Shown: positions 24,777 to 33,154 of the stretch, piece by piece
How the letters are laid out: each line of letters begins with the position of its first letter
Numbering within the stretch: position 1 is the stretch's first letter
Assembly (NCBI RefSeq): GCF_045278715.1
Contig: NZ_CP136420.1
Span: 2,108,001 to 2,172,000, forward strand
Direction of reading: 5' to 3'
DNA: 64,000 nucleotides
Source: Neomoorella carbonis
Lineage (GTDB): Bacteria; Bacillota; DSM-521; Neomoorellales; Neomoorellaceae
Translations under genes and position numbers: made by a program
The notes under the pieces: generated by a model
Told to the model about the DNA's origin: nothing
Seen by the model: only the letters and a program-made list of their open reading frames with translations
Databases searched by the model: none

Positions 24777-25652
24777 ATGCGACGGGTTCTTTTTTCTTTA
24801 GGTCCCTTGCCAATAAACACTTTCGGTTTTATGATCGCCCTAGGCGTCCTGGCAGCCGTCTTTATCATTTTACGGGAGGCCAGGCGGAAATGTTTAAACG
24901 AAGATAAGGTCCTTGATTTTACTTTATTGGCCCTTATTTTAGGTATTATCGGCGCCCGGGTCGGCTACGTAGTTATTGCCGATCCCGTCTATTACTGGCA
25001 AAATCCATGGCAATTCTTCCACCTCCAGGCTGGCGGTCTTTCCATCCAGGGAGCGCTGGTCGGGGGCATATTAGCGGGCCTAATCTTTTGCAGGCGCCAG
25101 CGCATGCCCTTCTGGCGGTTGGCCGATATTGTAGCACCGGGACTGGCCCTGGGAATTGCTATTGGCAGGGTAGGTTGTGACGTTTTCGGCCGCCCCATGA
25201 GCAGCGCCTGGCCCTGGGGGGTTATGGTGAACGGGCAACTGCTCCACCCGGCCCAGGTCTATGAGTTTATCCTCGACTACCTCCTTTTCTTCTACCTCTG
25301 GCGGCGAAGGAAGAAAATTGCCTATGAAGGCCAGCTCTTTATCCACTTCATTATCCTCTATGCTGCCATCAGGGGACTAGTAGAGTTTGTACGTTACAAC
25401 CCGCTGGTGTTAGGCCCCCTGTCCGTAGCCCACGTGACCAGCCTGGTGTTTATTGCTACTTTTGCCCTGGCCGGTACGATCTTGAAGAAACGTACGGGGC
25501 CGCTGACAAACTCCGGCTCTCCCGGGGCGGCTGCCACAGCCGAACTCCGGGGCCTGGCAGCAGCTGTAGAAGACCGGCTTGCGGGGCAACTTTTAGTCCT
25601 GGTTTTGCTGATTGGCCTGTCCCTTGCAGCCTTTTATAGCCTGGGACCATAA
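24777..25652 (+). CDS. lgt: Lgt-family prolipoprotein diacylglyceryl transferase, divergent
   Basis: A 291-residue membrane protein with seven spans and the Lgt fold: LGPLPINTFGFMIALGVLAA at the start, LQAGGLSIQGALVGG, AIGRVGCDVFGRPMSS and LVEFVRYNP. The family transfers diacylglycerol to the lipobox cysteine. Residues differ from E. coli Lgt at two key places: the HGGL histidine is Q in IQGAL, and the GRxGN asparagine is C in GRVGC. The C-terminal 40 residues form an extra span. It lies behind a CsoR-type operator, so it may be copper-induced and could process copper-related lipoproteins. ATG 24777 follows AAAGGGG. Confidence 0.85.
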   Translation: MRRVLFSLGPLPINTFGFMIALGVLAAVFIILREARRKCLNEDKVLDFTLLALILGIIGARVGYVVIADPVYYWQNPWQFFHLQAGGLSIQGALVGGILAGLIFCRRQRMPFWRLADIVAPGLALGIAIGRVGCDVFGRPMSSAWPWGVMVNGQLLHPAQVYEFILDYLLFFYLWRRRKKIAYEGQLFIHFIILYAAIRGLVEFVRYNPLVLGPLSVAHVTSLVFIATFALAGTILKKRTGPLTNSGSPGAAATAELRGLAAAVEDRLAGQLLVLVLLIGLSLAAFYSLGP

Positions 25653-25737
25653 GAGCTCCGTGCCGGCAACCTATAGACATGATAAAACAGGTTCTAGTAT
25701 ACTTATATATAAACTACCCAACGAGGAGGGATCAAAA

Positions 25738-25794
25738 TTGACCAGGAAGCGCTGGATGCTGAGGGCAGTTGCCCATTGCAAAGAAGGCTGCTGA
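25738..25794 (+). CDS. Micro-ORF, 18 residues, with HCxxxC
   Basis: TTG 25738 follows an ideal GAGGAGGG at a 7-base spacing. The 18-residue frame is MTRKRWMLRAVAHCKEGC. It carries HCxxxC, a possible metal-binding motif. It lies between lgt and a strong terminator in a copper-related region. Coding is unproven. Confidence 0.4.
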   Translation: MTRKRWMLRAVAHCKEGC

Positions 25795-25847
25795 ATTTAG
25801 TCCCGGGCATGACGTTAAACTGCCCGTTAGTTGAAACCAAGTAGCCG

Positions 25848-25884
25848 GCCTTCCCCTTCCCTAAAGAAGGGGAAGGCTTTTATA
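25848..25884 (+). terminator. Intrinsic terminator of the lgt transcript
   Basis: GCCTTCCCCTTC/GAAGGGGAAGGC perfect 12-bp stem with CCTAAA loop, followed by TTTTAT. It ends the lgt/micro-ORF transcript. Confidence 0.9.
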
Positions 25885-26014
25885 ATGCACCGGGCAACAC
25901 CTAGGAAGGGCCGGGTAATCCGCCAAAAACGCAGGTGTTATTTGCTATAGCTTCGCTATAGACTTAGTCGCCCGGGAAGTTGTACGCCGCCTGGTAAAAA
26001 TGACCAAGAATATA
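25885..26014. other. Intergenic stretch, no gene seen
   Basis: No gene or known RNA is recognised. It contains one small hairpin, CTATAG-CTTCG-CTATAG (25945-25961), and several short CCGGG repeats. Confidence 0.5.
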
Positions 26015-26037
26015 TTTTGTAGTTTTTGTGAAGTTCA

Positions 26038-26066
26038 TTGACAGTATGTGGCCATCAAAATATAAT
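26038..26066 (+). promoter_or_regulatory. copA promoter
   Basis: TTGACA (26038-26043), 17-base spacer, TATAAT (26061-26066): full consensus. The preceding TTTTGTAGTTTTTGTGAAGT block repeats the one before lgt. Confidence 0.88.
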
Positions 26067-26075
26067 CGAGGTAGA

Positions 26076-26092
26076 GATACCGGTAGGGGGTA
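26076..26092 (+). promoter_or_regulatory. CsoR-type copper operator upstream of copA
   Basis: GATACCGGTAGGGGGTA, the better of the two copies, overlaps the expected transcription start of copA. The location before a copper ATPase strongly supports a copper-sensing repressor site. Confidence 0.7.
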
Positions 26093-26098
26093 GATTAA

Positions 26099-26170
26099 AT
26101 GTCGACCCGGCCGGCAAGACTCATTTTATCCGATATTTTATATAATCACTTACCCGGTGGTGAAAGATAA
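26099..26170 (+). CDS. Possible 23-residue leader peptide overlapping the copA start
   Basis: ATG 26099 follows AGGGGG. The 23-residue frame ends in TAATG, so its stop overlaps the copA start by one base. That arrangement would couple copA translation to the leader. The peptide (MSTRPARLILSDILYNHLPG start) has no cysteine. Coding is unproven. Confidence 0.4.
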   Translation: MSTRPARLILSDILYNHLPGGER

Positions 26171-28743
26171 TGTCTGCCAGCGAAAAGATTGGCCCGGTCA
26201 AGGTAAGTTTCGCCATCCATGGGATGAGTTGTGCGGCCTGCGTGGCCAAAGTGGAAAAAGCTTTGAAAAATATGGCGGGGGTAGTGGACGCCCGTGTCAA
26301 CCTGGTTGCCGGGAAGGCTACCGTGGAATATTTCCCGGACCAGGTCGGTGTGCCCCAGATGGCCAAGACCATCCAGGCGATCGGCTATGAGGTACCGGAA
26401 GAAGAAGTTCTCCTAACGGTAAGGGGGATGAGTTGTGCCGCCTGTGTGGCCAAGGTGGAAAAAGCCGTTAAAGCCCTGCCCGGCGTAACTTCGGTAGTAG
26501 TGAACCTGCCAGCAGAATCGGCCAGAGTCCGGTTCTACCCCAGGGCCGTGGACAAGGGTCGCATTAAAAAGGAAATCAACACCCTGGGCTATGAAGCTAC
26601 GGAGAAGCTCTCCGGCCAGGCCGCCCTGGACCAGGAGAAAGAGGCCCGGGAGAGGGAGATCCGGTACCAGCGCCGCAATATGTGGATTGCCTGGCCCCTG
26701 GCAACCCTGGTGATGCTTGGCATGTTCCGCGATATGTGGATTTTCCCCTACTTTGTACCAGAATGGCTGGGGAACGTGTATGTACTGTGGGCTTTAACCA
26801 CACCGGTCACTTTTATCCCCGGCTGGCAGTTTTTCGTCCACAGTTGGAACGGCCTTAAACGCGGAACTACGGATATGAACCTCCTCTATGCGACGGGTAT
26901 TGGTGCAGCCTATATCATCGCCACCATCAATACCCTCTGGCCCGAGGCCGGTTTCGGCGGCCGCGGCGCCACCTTCTTTGAATCAGCCGCCCTGTTAACC
27001 GCCTTCATCGTCCTGGGCCGCTATCTGGAGGCCATTACCCGCGGCCGTACTTCCGAGGCCATCCGCAAGCTCATGAGTCTGCAGGCCAAAACCGCCCGGG
27101 TTATCCGGGACGGCCAGGAGATGGAGATTGCCGCCGATGAAGTTGAGGTCGGGGACATTGTCGTGGTCCGTCCCGGTGAAAGCATCCCGGTGGACGGTGA
27201 AGTCATCGAAGGTTATTCGGCCGTGGACGAATCCATGATTACCGGCGAAAGTATTCCGGTAGAAAAACGTCCTGGTTCCCAGGTCGTGGGGGCGACTATT
27301 AACAAGACCGGTTCCTTCAAGTTCCGGGCTACCCGGGTCGGAAGCGAAACGGCCCTGGCCCAGATTATCAAGATGGTGGAAGAAGCCCAGGCTTCCAAAG
27401 CTCCCATTCAAAAACTGGCCGATTTTGTGGCCGGCCACTTTATTGCCGGTGTCCACGTGCTGGCCCTGATCGTGTTCCTGTTCTGGTTCTTTATTGGCTA
27501 TAACGCCTTCTTCTTGCCCGATAGCCGCTTTATCCTCTCGCCCTATAGCCTGGCCGAGATCGGCGTTTTCGGTTTCGCCCTCCTGTTGTCGGTAACCACC
27601 CTGGTCATTTCCTGCCCCTGTGCCTTAGGTCTCGCCACTCCCAGTGCGATTATGGCCGGTACAGGTAAAGGGGCCGAAAACGGCATCCTCTTTAAGGGAG
27701 CCGATGCGGTGGAGGCGTGCAGCAAGCTGAATGCCATCGTCTTTGATAAAACGGGAACCTTGACGAAAGGCGAGCCTTCGGTCACCGATGTGATCGCCGC
27801 CCCGGGTTTTGATAAACGGGAGGTTCTGCGGCTGGCCGCCATGGCCGAAAAACCATCCGAGCATCCCCTGGGCGAGGCCATTGTCCGCGGCGCCAGGGAG
27901 GAAAGCTTAGGCTTGGAAGAAGTACAGGACTTTGAAGCCATCCCAGGCCACGGTATCAGAGCCATCTACCAGGGTCAGGAAATCCTTTTAGGCAACCGCC
28001 GCTTGATGCAGCAACATAACATCTACGTGGGCGACCTGACCGCGCAGATGGAAAAACTCGAAGAGCAGGGTAAAACAGCTATGCTGATGGCCGTAGACGG
28101 TAAAGCCGCCGGGATTATTGCCGTGGCCGATACCTTGAAGGAAAACGCTAAAGTCGCTATTGAACGGTTGCACAGGATGGGCATTAAAGTGGCCATGATT
28201 ACCGGCGATAACCGGCGTACGGCCCAGGCTATTGCCCGTGAGCTCGGTATCAAGACCGTCCTGGCCGAGGTGCTGCCCCGGGATAAAGCCGAGGAAGTGA
28301 AGAAACTCCAGGCCCGGGGTCTGAAAGTGGCCATGGTGGGTGACGGCATTAACGACGCTCCGGCCCTGGCCCAGGCTGACGTCGGGATTGCCATCGGCTC
28401 CGGAACCGACGTGGCCAAGGAAACAGGGGACATCATCCTCATCAAGGACGATATTCGCGACGTGGTGGGAGCCCTCGAAATTGGCCGCGCCACCATGCGC
28501 AAGATCAAACAGAACCTGGTATGGGCTTTTATCTATAATATTTCGGGTATTCCCATTGCAGCCGGCCTGCTGTACCCCTTTACCGGGCTGATTGTCAGCC
28601 CCGAACTGGCGGCGTTCTTCATGGCCATAAGTTCGGTTTCGGTTACACTAAATACACTCCTTTTAAAGCGCTTCCAGCCCTCCCTCCGGAAAGATGCCGC
28701 CAAGGCAGAACATCACGGGCAGCTGGCCCACCAAATGGGTTAA
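26170..28743 (+). CDS. copA: Copper-translocating P-type ATPase
   Basis: An 857-residue P1B-1 copper exporter. Two N-terminal heavy-metal domains have GMSCAAC at residues 18-24 and 86-92. Membrane motif CPCALG, phosphorylation site DKTGT, actuator TGES, nucleotide-site SEHPLG and hinge GDGINDAP are all intact. It pumps Cu(I) out of the cytoplasm. ATG 26170 follows GGTGGTGA. It lies behind a consensus promoter with a CsoR-type operator and is followed by a small membrane protein in the same transcript. Confidence 0.96.
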   Translation: MSASEKIGPVKVSFAIHGMSCAACVAKVEKALKNMAGVVDARVNLVAGKATVEYFPDQVGVPQMAKTIQAIGYEVPEEEVLLTVRGMSCAACVAKVEKAVKALPGVTSVVVNLPAESARVRFYPRAVDKGRIKKEINTLGYEATEKLSGQAALDQEKEAREREIRYQRRNMWIAWPLATLVMLGMFRDMWIFPYFVPEWLGNVYVLWALTTPVTFIPGWQFFVHSWNGLKRGTTDMNLLYATGIGAAYIIATINTLWPEAGFGGRGATFFESAALLTAFIVLGRYLEAITRGRTSEAIRKLMSLQAKTARVIRDGQEMEIAADEVEVGDIVVVRPGESIPVDGEVIEGYSAVDESMITGESIPVEKRPGSQVVGATINKTGSFKFRATRVGSETALAQIIKMVEEAQASKAPIQKLADFVAGHFIAGVHVLALIVFLFWFFIGYNAFFLPDSRFILSPYSLAEIGVFGFALLLSVTTLVISCPCALGLATPSAIMAGTGKGAENGILFKGADAVEACSKLNAIVFDKTGTLTKGEPSVTDVIAAPGFDKREVLRLAAMAEKPSEHPLGEAIVRGAREESLGLEEVQDFEAIPGHGIRAIYQGQEILLGNRRLMQQHNIYVGDLTAQMEKLEEQGKTAMLMAVDGKAAGIIAVADTLKENAKVAIERLHRMGIKVAMITGDNRRTAQAIARELGIKTVLAEVLPRDKAEEVKKLQARGLKVAMVGDGINDAPALAQADVGIAIGSGTDVAKETGDIILIKDDIRDVVGALEIGRATMRKIKQNLVWAFIYNISGIPIAAGLLYPFTGLIVSPELAAFFMAISSVSVTLNTLLLKRFQPSLRKDAAKAEHHGQLAHQMG

Positions 28744-28760
28744 TGAGGAGGTAAAACAGG

Positions 28761-28979
28761 ATGCAAGATCTGGAAGCGAAAGCCGCAAGGCAGGCGGCTA
28801 TAATTTACACCGGTATCTCGCTGGCGCTGGCCCTGCTTTTCCTGGTAATCACCTTCCTTGACGGGAGAGCCTATACGGCTGTGGCCCGTATAGGCGGAAC
28901 AATATGGGTTTTCATCTTGACCATGATTATTACCATGCCCATTATCATTCCTTACGTCAAGAAAAAAGTGCTGGGATAA
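28761..28979 (+). CDS. Small two-span membrane protein in the copA operon
   Basis: A 72-residue protein with two predicted membrane helices (IIYTGISLALALLFLVITFL and IWVFILTMIITMPIIIPYV). ATG 28761 follows GAGGAGG, 17 bases after the copA stop. No metal-binding cysteines. It may assist CopA; no family is recognised. Confidence 0.8.
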   Translation: MQDLEAKAARQAAIIYTGISLALALLFLVITFLDGRAYTAVARIGGTIWVFILTMIITMPIIIPYVKKKVLG

Positions 28980-29013
28980 GGGGTTGCCAGAGCTGAATTT
29001 TACAGGTTATAGC

Positions 29014-29039
29014 GGGACAGGTCTCCACCTGTCCCTTTT
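29014..29039 (+). terminator. Intrinsic terminator of the copA operon
   Basis: GGGACAGGT/ACCTGTCCC with a four-base loop followed by TTTT. Confidence 0.88.
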
Positions 29040-29171
29040 CATTTCCATTATCATCAGCGGCAACTGGATACGCTTTTTTTAAGGCAGCAGTATCCCGAGG
29101 GTGTTGTTATGGCCATGTAAAATAGGATAAAATAGGTAAGGACAGCACGTAACGTGGAGGTCAAAAGATAT

Positions 29172-30077
29172 ATGAGTCTACTGGAAACCTCCGGCAGGGC
29201 GCAAGCTATAATGGGCCGCTACTTCTGGCGTTATCTTTTTTTAAGCCTGCGGCCCAAACAGTGGACGAAAAATGCCTTTGTCTTTGCCGCCATCCTTTTT
29301 TCCCGCCACCTGCTGGACATCCCCCTGCTGGTACGCACCATCCAGGTGTTTGTTATTTTTTGCCTCCTGTCCGGGGGCACCTACCTGGTCAATGACCTGG
29401 TCGACCGGGAAAGGGACCGCCACCATCCCCGCAAGAAGCACCGCCCCATTGCCGCCGGCCTGCTGGCTCCCCTGCCGGCGGCTGCGGCAGCCGTCATCAT
29501 CCTGGCCGGTAGCCTCATCTGGGCCTTCACTTTGAGCTGGCAGGTGGGCCTAATAAGCCTCACCTATGCCCTTCAGACCCTGGCCTATTCCTTTTATTTA
29601 AAGCAAATGGTCCTCATTGATGTTTTCATCGTCGCTCTGGGTTTTGTCCTGCGGGTGACTGCCGGCGCTGCGGCCATTATGGTAGCGGTTTCGGCCTGGT
29701 TGCTCATAGCTGTTATCCTCCTGGCCCTTTTCCTGGCTTTATGTAAACGCCGCCATGAACTGGTCCTCCTGGACAACGCTACCGCCCACCGGGGAATCCT
29801 GGCTGAGTATTCCATAGAACTGCTGGACCAGCTTATTGCCACAGTTACCTCGGCTACCGTTGTCGTCTATGCCATTTACACCTTTATCGGCGCTGCCCGG
29901 CCCCAGCTGATGTATACCGTACCCCTGGTCCTCTTCGGCATCTGCCGCTACCTGTACCTGACCTACCACCGCCAGGGCGGCGGCGAGCCGGAAAGCCTGG
30001 TCCTCAAAGATAAGCCCCTGGCGGCCACCATCCTCCTCTGGGCGGCCAGCTGCTTTGTCATCCTGTACTGGTTATAA
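29172..30077 (+). CDS. UbiA-family prenyltransferase, decaprenyl-phosphate phosphoribosyltransferase-like
   Basis: A 301-residue UbiA-family membrane enzyme with about eight spans. The aspartate-rich prenyl-diphosphate motif is NDLVDRERDRHHPRKKHRP. The N-terminal LRPKQWTKNAFVFAAILFS is typical of the decaprenyl-phosphate 5-phosphoribosyltransferase branch (Rv3806c-like), which loads phosphoribose on polyprenyl phosphate. I choose ATG 29172 with GGAGG upstream. It is followed after 60 bases by a GT-C glycosyltransferase that could use the polyprenyl-sugar donor. The epimerase enzymes that convert the ribose to arabinose are not nearby. Confidence 0.82.
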   Translation: MSLLETSGRAQAIMGRYFWRYLFLSLRPKQWTKNAFVFAAILFSRHLLDIPLLVRTIQVFVIFCLLSGGTYLVNDLVDRERDRHHPRKKHRPIAAGLLAPLPAAAAAVIILAGSLIWAFTLSWQVGLISLTYALQTLAYSFYLKQMVLIDVFIVALGFVLRVTAGAAAIMVAVSAWLLIAVILLALFLALCKRRHELVLLDNATAHRGILAEYSIELLDQLIATVTSATVVVYAIYTFIGAARPQLMYTVPLVLFGICRYLYLTYHRQGGGEPESLVLKDKPLAATILLWAASCFVILYWL

Positions 30078-30137
30078 AGTTTGCAAAGCCCCTGGTACTT
30101 AAATAAAAACAGGAGCGGCGACCGGAGGGTTGGTATT

Positions 30138-31967
30138 TTGAGCTGGCTGGCCTTCACTAGCGGCAATTTAATAGTTTTGCTCACGGCCTTTTTTTTGATT
30201 CGCCGCCGCAGTCTGCTCCCCGCTGAAATGTTCCTGGCCATTTTTACCCTAGCTGCGGGGCAAATCGTATTCACCATGCTCCTGGCCGGTACCGTATTGC
30301 GCCTGACAACTACCAACCTGCTGGCGTTAAATTTAATTCTGCTTGCCGGTGCAATCCTGGTGGGGCGCCTCTTCCCTGGCCCCGGGCGTCCTCACCAATT
30401 CCGGCTTTATGCCGGCTGGCGCCATAATTTCTGGGCCAGGCTTTTACTTTTCCTGGCCTTCCTGGAAACCATCTGGCTCATATTCCTGGGGTACCTGTTT
30501 CCCCCCTATGCCTGGGACAGCCTCTATTATCACCTGACGGCAGTAGCCACCTGGCTCCAGGCCGGCCGGATTGTTTTAAGCCCCTATACCCTCTGGGCCA
30601 ACGTGTATCCCATGAACACCGAGCTTATCTTTGCCTGGAACATGCTGCTTGCCGGCAGCGACCTGCTGGTCGACCTGACCCAGCTGCCCTTCGCCCTGGC
30701 CGGGGGCCTGGCCGTCTACGCCCTGGGGCGGGAAACAGGCTTAAAGCAGGCCAGCAGCGCCGTAGCCGGCTGCCTTTTTTTCCTGACGCCCATTGTCCTG
30801 GTCCAGAGCAAGACCTGCTATGTGGATGTCGCCTTTGCGGGCATGTTCCTGGTGGCCTTTTACTTTGCTTACCGCTATTACCATGACCCGCGGCGCGCCT
30901 ATTTACTCCTGGCCGCCCTGGCCAGCGGCCTGACTTTCGGGATAAAGGCTTCCGCCGCTCCCTATGTGGCGGTAGTTTTTCTCTTTATCATCGCGGGCAA
31001 CCTGGCGGCCAGGCGGGCAGCCAACCAGCCTTACAGGCAAAACCTGATCCTTTCCCTGGTTATCTTTGCCGGAGCCCTGCTCCTGTGGGGCAGTTTCTGG
31101 TACCTGCGTAACTGGCTGGCTTACGGCAACCCCTTTTTCCCCTTTACGTTTAAAGTGCTGGGGTATACCCTCTGGCCAGGCCAGGGCAGCGTCACCGACC
31201 TGATTATGGTCAAAAATACACCTCCGGAACTGGTAGGCCTGCCTTTCTGGCAGCAGTTATTGCGTTCCTGGCAGGAAACCAGTGGTCCCTACACCTTCGA
31301 CCAGCGCCTGGGAGGCTTCGGCCCCCAGTGGCTCTACCTGGAAGCGCCGGCCCTGCTTGTGACCCTTACCCTTGCGCTGGTCCAGAGGCAGCGACGCCTC
31401 CTGCTCCTCCTCCTGCCTCTGACCCTGCTGTTCTGGCTCCAGCCGTCCAGCTGGTGGACGCGTTATACCATCTTCATTGTCGCCGCCGGAGCTTTAAGCC
31501 TGGCTTACCTGGAGGAGAGGCTGCCCCGCTTTTGGGCGCAGCCCTTGCGGGCCGCTACCCTGGCCCTGGTTCTCATCTCCCTTGCCGGCAGCTTAACCCA
31601 CGGTTATTTTACCCCCCAGGTAATAGCCCGCTTCCTGGCCCTGCCCCCGGAACAGCGTACCTTTTTCCAGATCACACCCTGGGGTGATGAGTTGGCCTGG
31701 GTTGACCGGGTGCCTCCTGGTTCGCGCATTGCTTTTACGGAAACAGCCTTCCCCTACCTGCTCTTCGGTCCCCGCCTGGAAAACCGGGTCTACCGCGTCA
31801 TTGCTACTTCGGAAGCTGACATGCTGGCCCAACTGCAAGCCTGGGATAGCCAGTACTTCTTGACAACAACTACCTCCCTCTATTACCGCTGGGCGCAAAA
31901 AAATCCGCAGGTCCTCCAGCCCTTTTTTACCTGCGGCGATTATGTAACCTACAAGGTGATGAAGTAG
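30138..31967 (+). CDS. GT-C membrane glycosyltransferase
   Basis: A 609-residue polytopic protein with about 12 spans and features of the GT-C (ArnT/RgtA-like) fold: an acidic first loop with YAWDSLYYHLTAVATWLQAG, long hydrophobic helices, and an extracytoplasmic C-terminal tail of about 120 residues. Members transfer a sugar from a polyprenyl-phosphate donor outside the membrane. The start is TTG 30138, 8 bases after GGAGGG. The adjacent UbiA-family gene suggests the donor is a polyprenyl-phosphate pentose. Acceptor unknown. Confidence 0.8.
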   Translation: MSWLAFTSGNLIVLLTAFFLIRRRSLLPAEMFLAIFTLAAGQIVFTMLLAGTVLRLTTTNLLALNLILLAGAILVGRLFPGPGRPHQFRLYAGWRHNFWARLLLFLAFLETIWLIFLGYLFPPYAWDSLYYHLTAVATWLQAGRIVLSPYTLWANVYPMNTELIFAWNMLLAGSDLLVDLTQLPFALAGGLAVYALGRETGLKQASSAVAGCLFFLTPIVLVQSKTCYVDVAFAGMFLVAFYFAYRYYHDPRRAYLLLAALASGLTFGIKASAAPYVAVVFLFIIAGNLAARRAANQPYRQNLILSLVIFAGALLLWGSFWYLRNWLAYGNPFFPFTFKVLGYTLWPGQGSVTDLIMVKNTPPELVGLPFWQQLLRSWQETSGPYTFDQRLGGFGPQWLYLEAPALLVTLTLALVQRQRRLLLLLLPLTLLFWLQPSSWWTRYTIFIVAAGALSLAYLEERLPRFWAQPLRAATLALVLISLAGSLTHGYFTPQVIARFLALPPEQRTFFQITPWGDELAWVDRVPPGSRIAFTETAFPYLLFGPRLENRVYRVIATSEADMLAQLQAWDSQYFLTTTTSLYYRWAQKNPQVLQPFFTCGDYVTYKVMK

Positions 31968-31987
31968 GCATACCACCTTTGCAGATA

Positions 31988-32034
31988 GAAAAGAAAAAAG
32001 CCGCCTTTCTTCGCTCTTGAAGAAGAAAGGCGGC
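31988..32034 (-). terminator. Intrinsic terminator of the purine-catabolic operon
   Basis: Minus strand hairpin GCCGCCTTTCTTC/GAAGAAAGGCGGC (32000-32034) followed by TTTTTTCTTTTC. It ends the transcript that finishes with the YgeW-like gene. Confidence 0.88.
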
Positions 32035-32072
32035 CTCGCTGCCGGGCAAGAGCAACGCGGCGTGTTAACCCT

Positions 32073-33053
32073 TTACCTCATTGTTGCCGCCAGGAGGGCC
32101 TTGATGGTGTGCAGGCGGTTTTCGGCTTCATCGTAAATTACCGATTGCGGGCCATCCATAACCTCTTCCGTCACTTCAACGCCCCGGTCGGCCGGCATAC
32201 AATGCATGTAAATAGCATCCTTGTGGCCGAGCTTCATGCGGCGGCCATCCATTACCCACGTATTGTATTTTTCAATCAGATCCAGGCCTTCCTCCCTGCT
32301 GCCGGTATAGGCTATGGGGCCCCAGCTCTTGGCGTAAATAATATGGGCATCTTTACAGGCTTCGTCCATGTCATGGACAATATTAAATTTGACGCCGTTT
32401 TCTTCCGCATTTTTCTTCGCCTGTTCTACAATTTCGGGTAATAAATGGAACTCGGGCGGATGGGCCAGGGTGACATTCATGCCAAAACGGCTCATCAGGA
32501 GGATAAGGGATTGGGGCATGGACAGGGGCCGGATATAATTGGGCGCGTAAGTCCAGCTAATGGTGAAATTGAGACCCCGGGTGTTTTTGCCGAACTTCTC
32601 TTGGATGGTCATGATATCAGCCAGGGCCTGGGTGGGATGGTATAAATCGCACTGCATGTTGATAACGGGGATGCGGGAATATTTGGCCAGCTCCCGGATA
32701 TAGGCGTTTCCTTTTTTGTAAGTGCAGTAACGCACGCCCAGACCATCACCAAAGCGGCTTAAGACCTCTACCGTATCCTTGGCCGTCTCGCCATGGCCGA
32801 TCTGGGTTGCCGAGGGAGTCAAGAAAATGGCATGCCCGCCCAGTTGGGTCATACCGGTTTCGAAAGCGTTGCGGGTACGAGTGGAGTTTTCAAAAAAGAG
32901 CATATAAAAGGTTTTATCCTCGAGCAGGCGGTGTTTTTCTCCTAAGGCTTTACGCCTTTTTAGATCAAAGGCAATATCCAGCACCGTATCGATTTCTTCT
33001 TTGGTCCACTCCTGCAGGGTAATCAGGTGTTTCCCGCGTAAATCGGTCTGCAT
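32073..33053 (-). CDS. ygeW: YgeW-type knotted carbamoyltransferase
   Basis: A 326-residue transcarbamoylase. Carbamoyl-phosphate motifs are ENSTRTRNAFE and HPTQALADIM; the C-terminal HCMPADRG resembles OTC/YgeW. The N-terminal LRGKHLITLQEWTKEEIDTV matches the YgeW family. The natural substrate of YgeW is not settled; its genes lie in anaerobic purine and hydantoin catabolic clusters, where it may process a carbamoylated intermediate and yield carbamoyl phosphate for ATP. ATG 33053 follows GGGGGAA. It is the last gene of the operon, with a terminator after it. Confidence 0.9.
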   Translation of the reverse strand: MQTDLRGKHLITLQEWTKEEIDTVLDIAFDLKRRKALGEKHRLLEDKTFYMLFFENSTRTRNAFETGMTQLGGHAIFLTPSATQIGHGETAKDTVEVLSRFGDGLGVRYCTYKKGNAYIRELAKYSRIPVINMQCDLYHPTQALADIMTIQEKFGKNTRGLNFTISWTYAPNYIRPLSMPQSLILLMSRFGMNVTLAHPPEFHLLPEIVEQAKKNAEENGVKFNIVHDMDEACKDAHIIYAKSWGPIAYTGSREEGLDLIEKYNTWVMDGRRMKLGHKDAIYMHCMPADRGVEVTEEVMDGPQSVIYDEAENRLHTIKALLAATMR

Positions 33054-33154
33054 ATTGTTCCCCCCGTTGAGCTAAATTTTGCTTAATTACTTAAATCACG
33101 TTTAATCCAATTCAACTTTTTTTAGTAAAATCCTGCCGGGCAAGGATAAAAATT

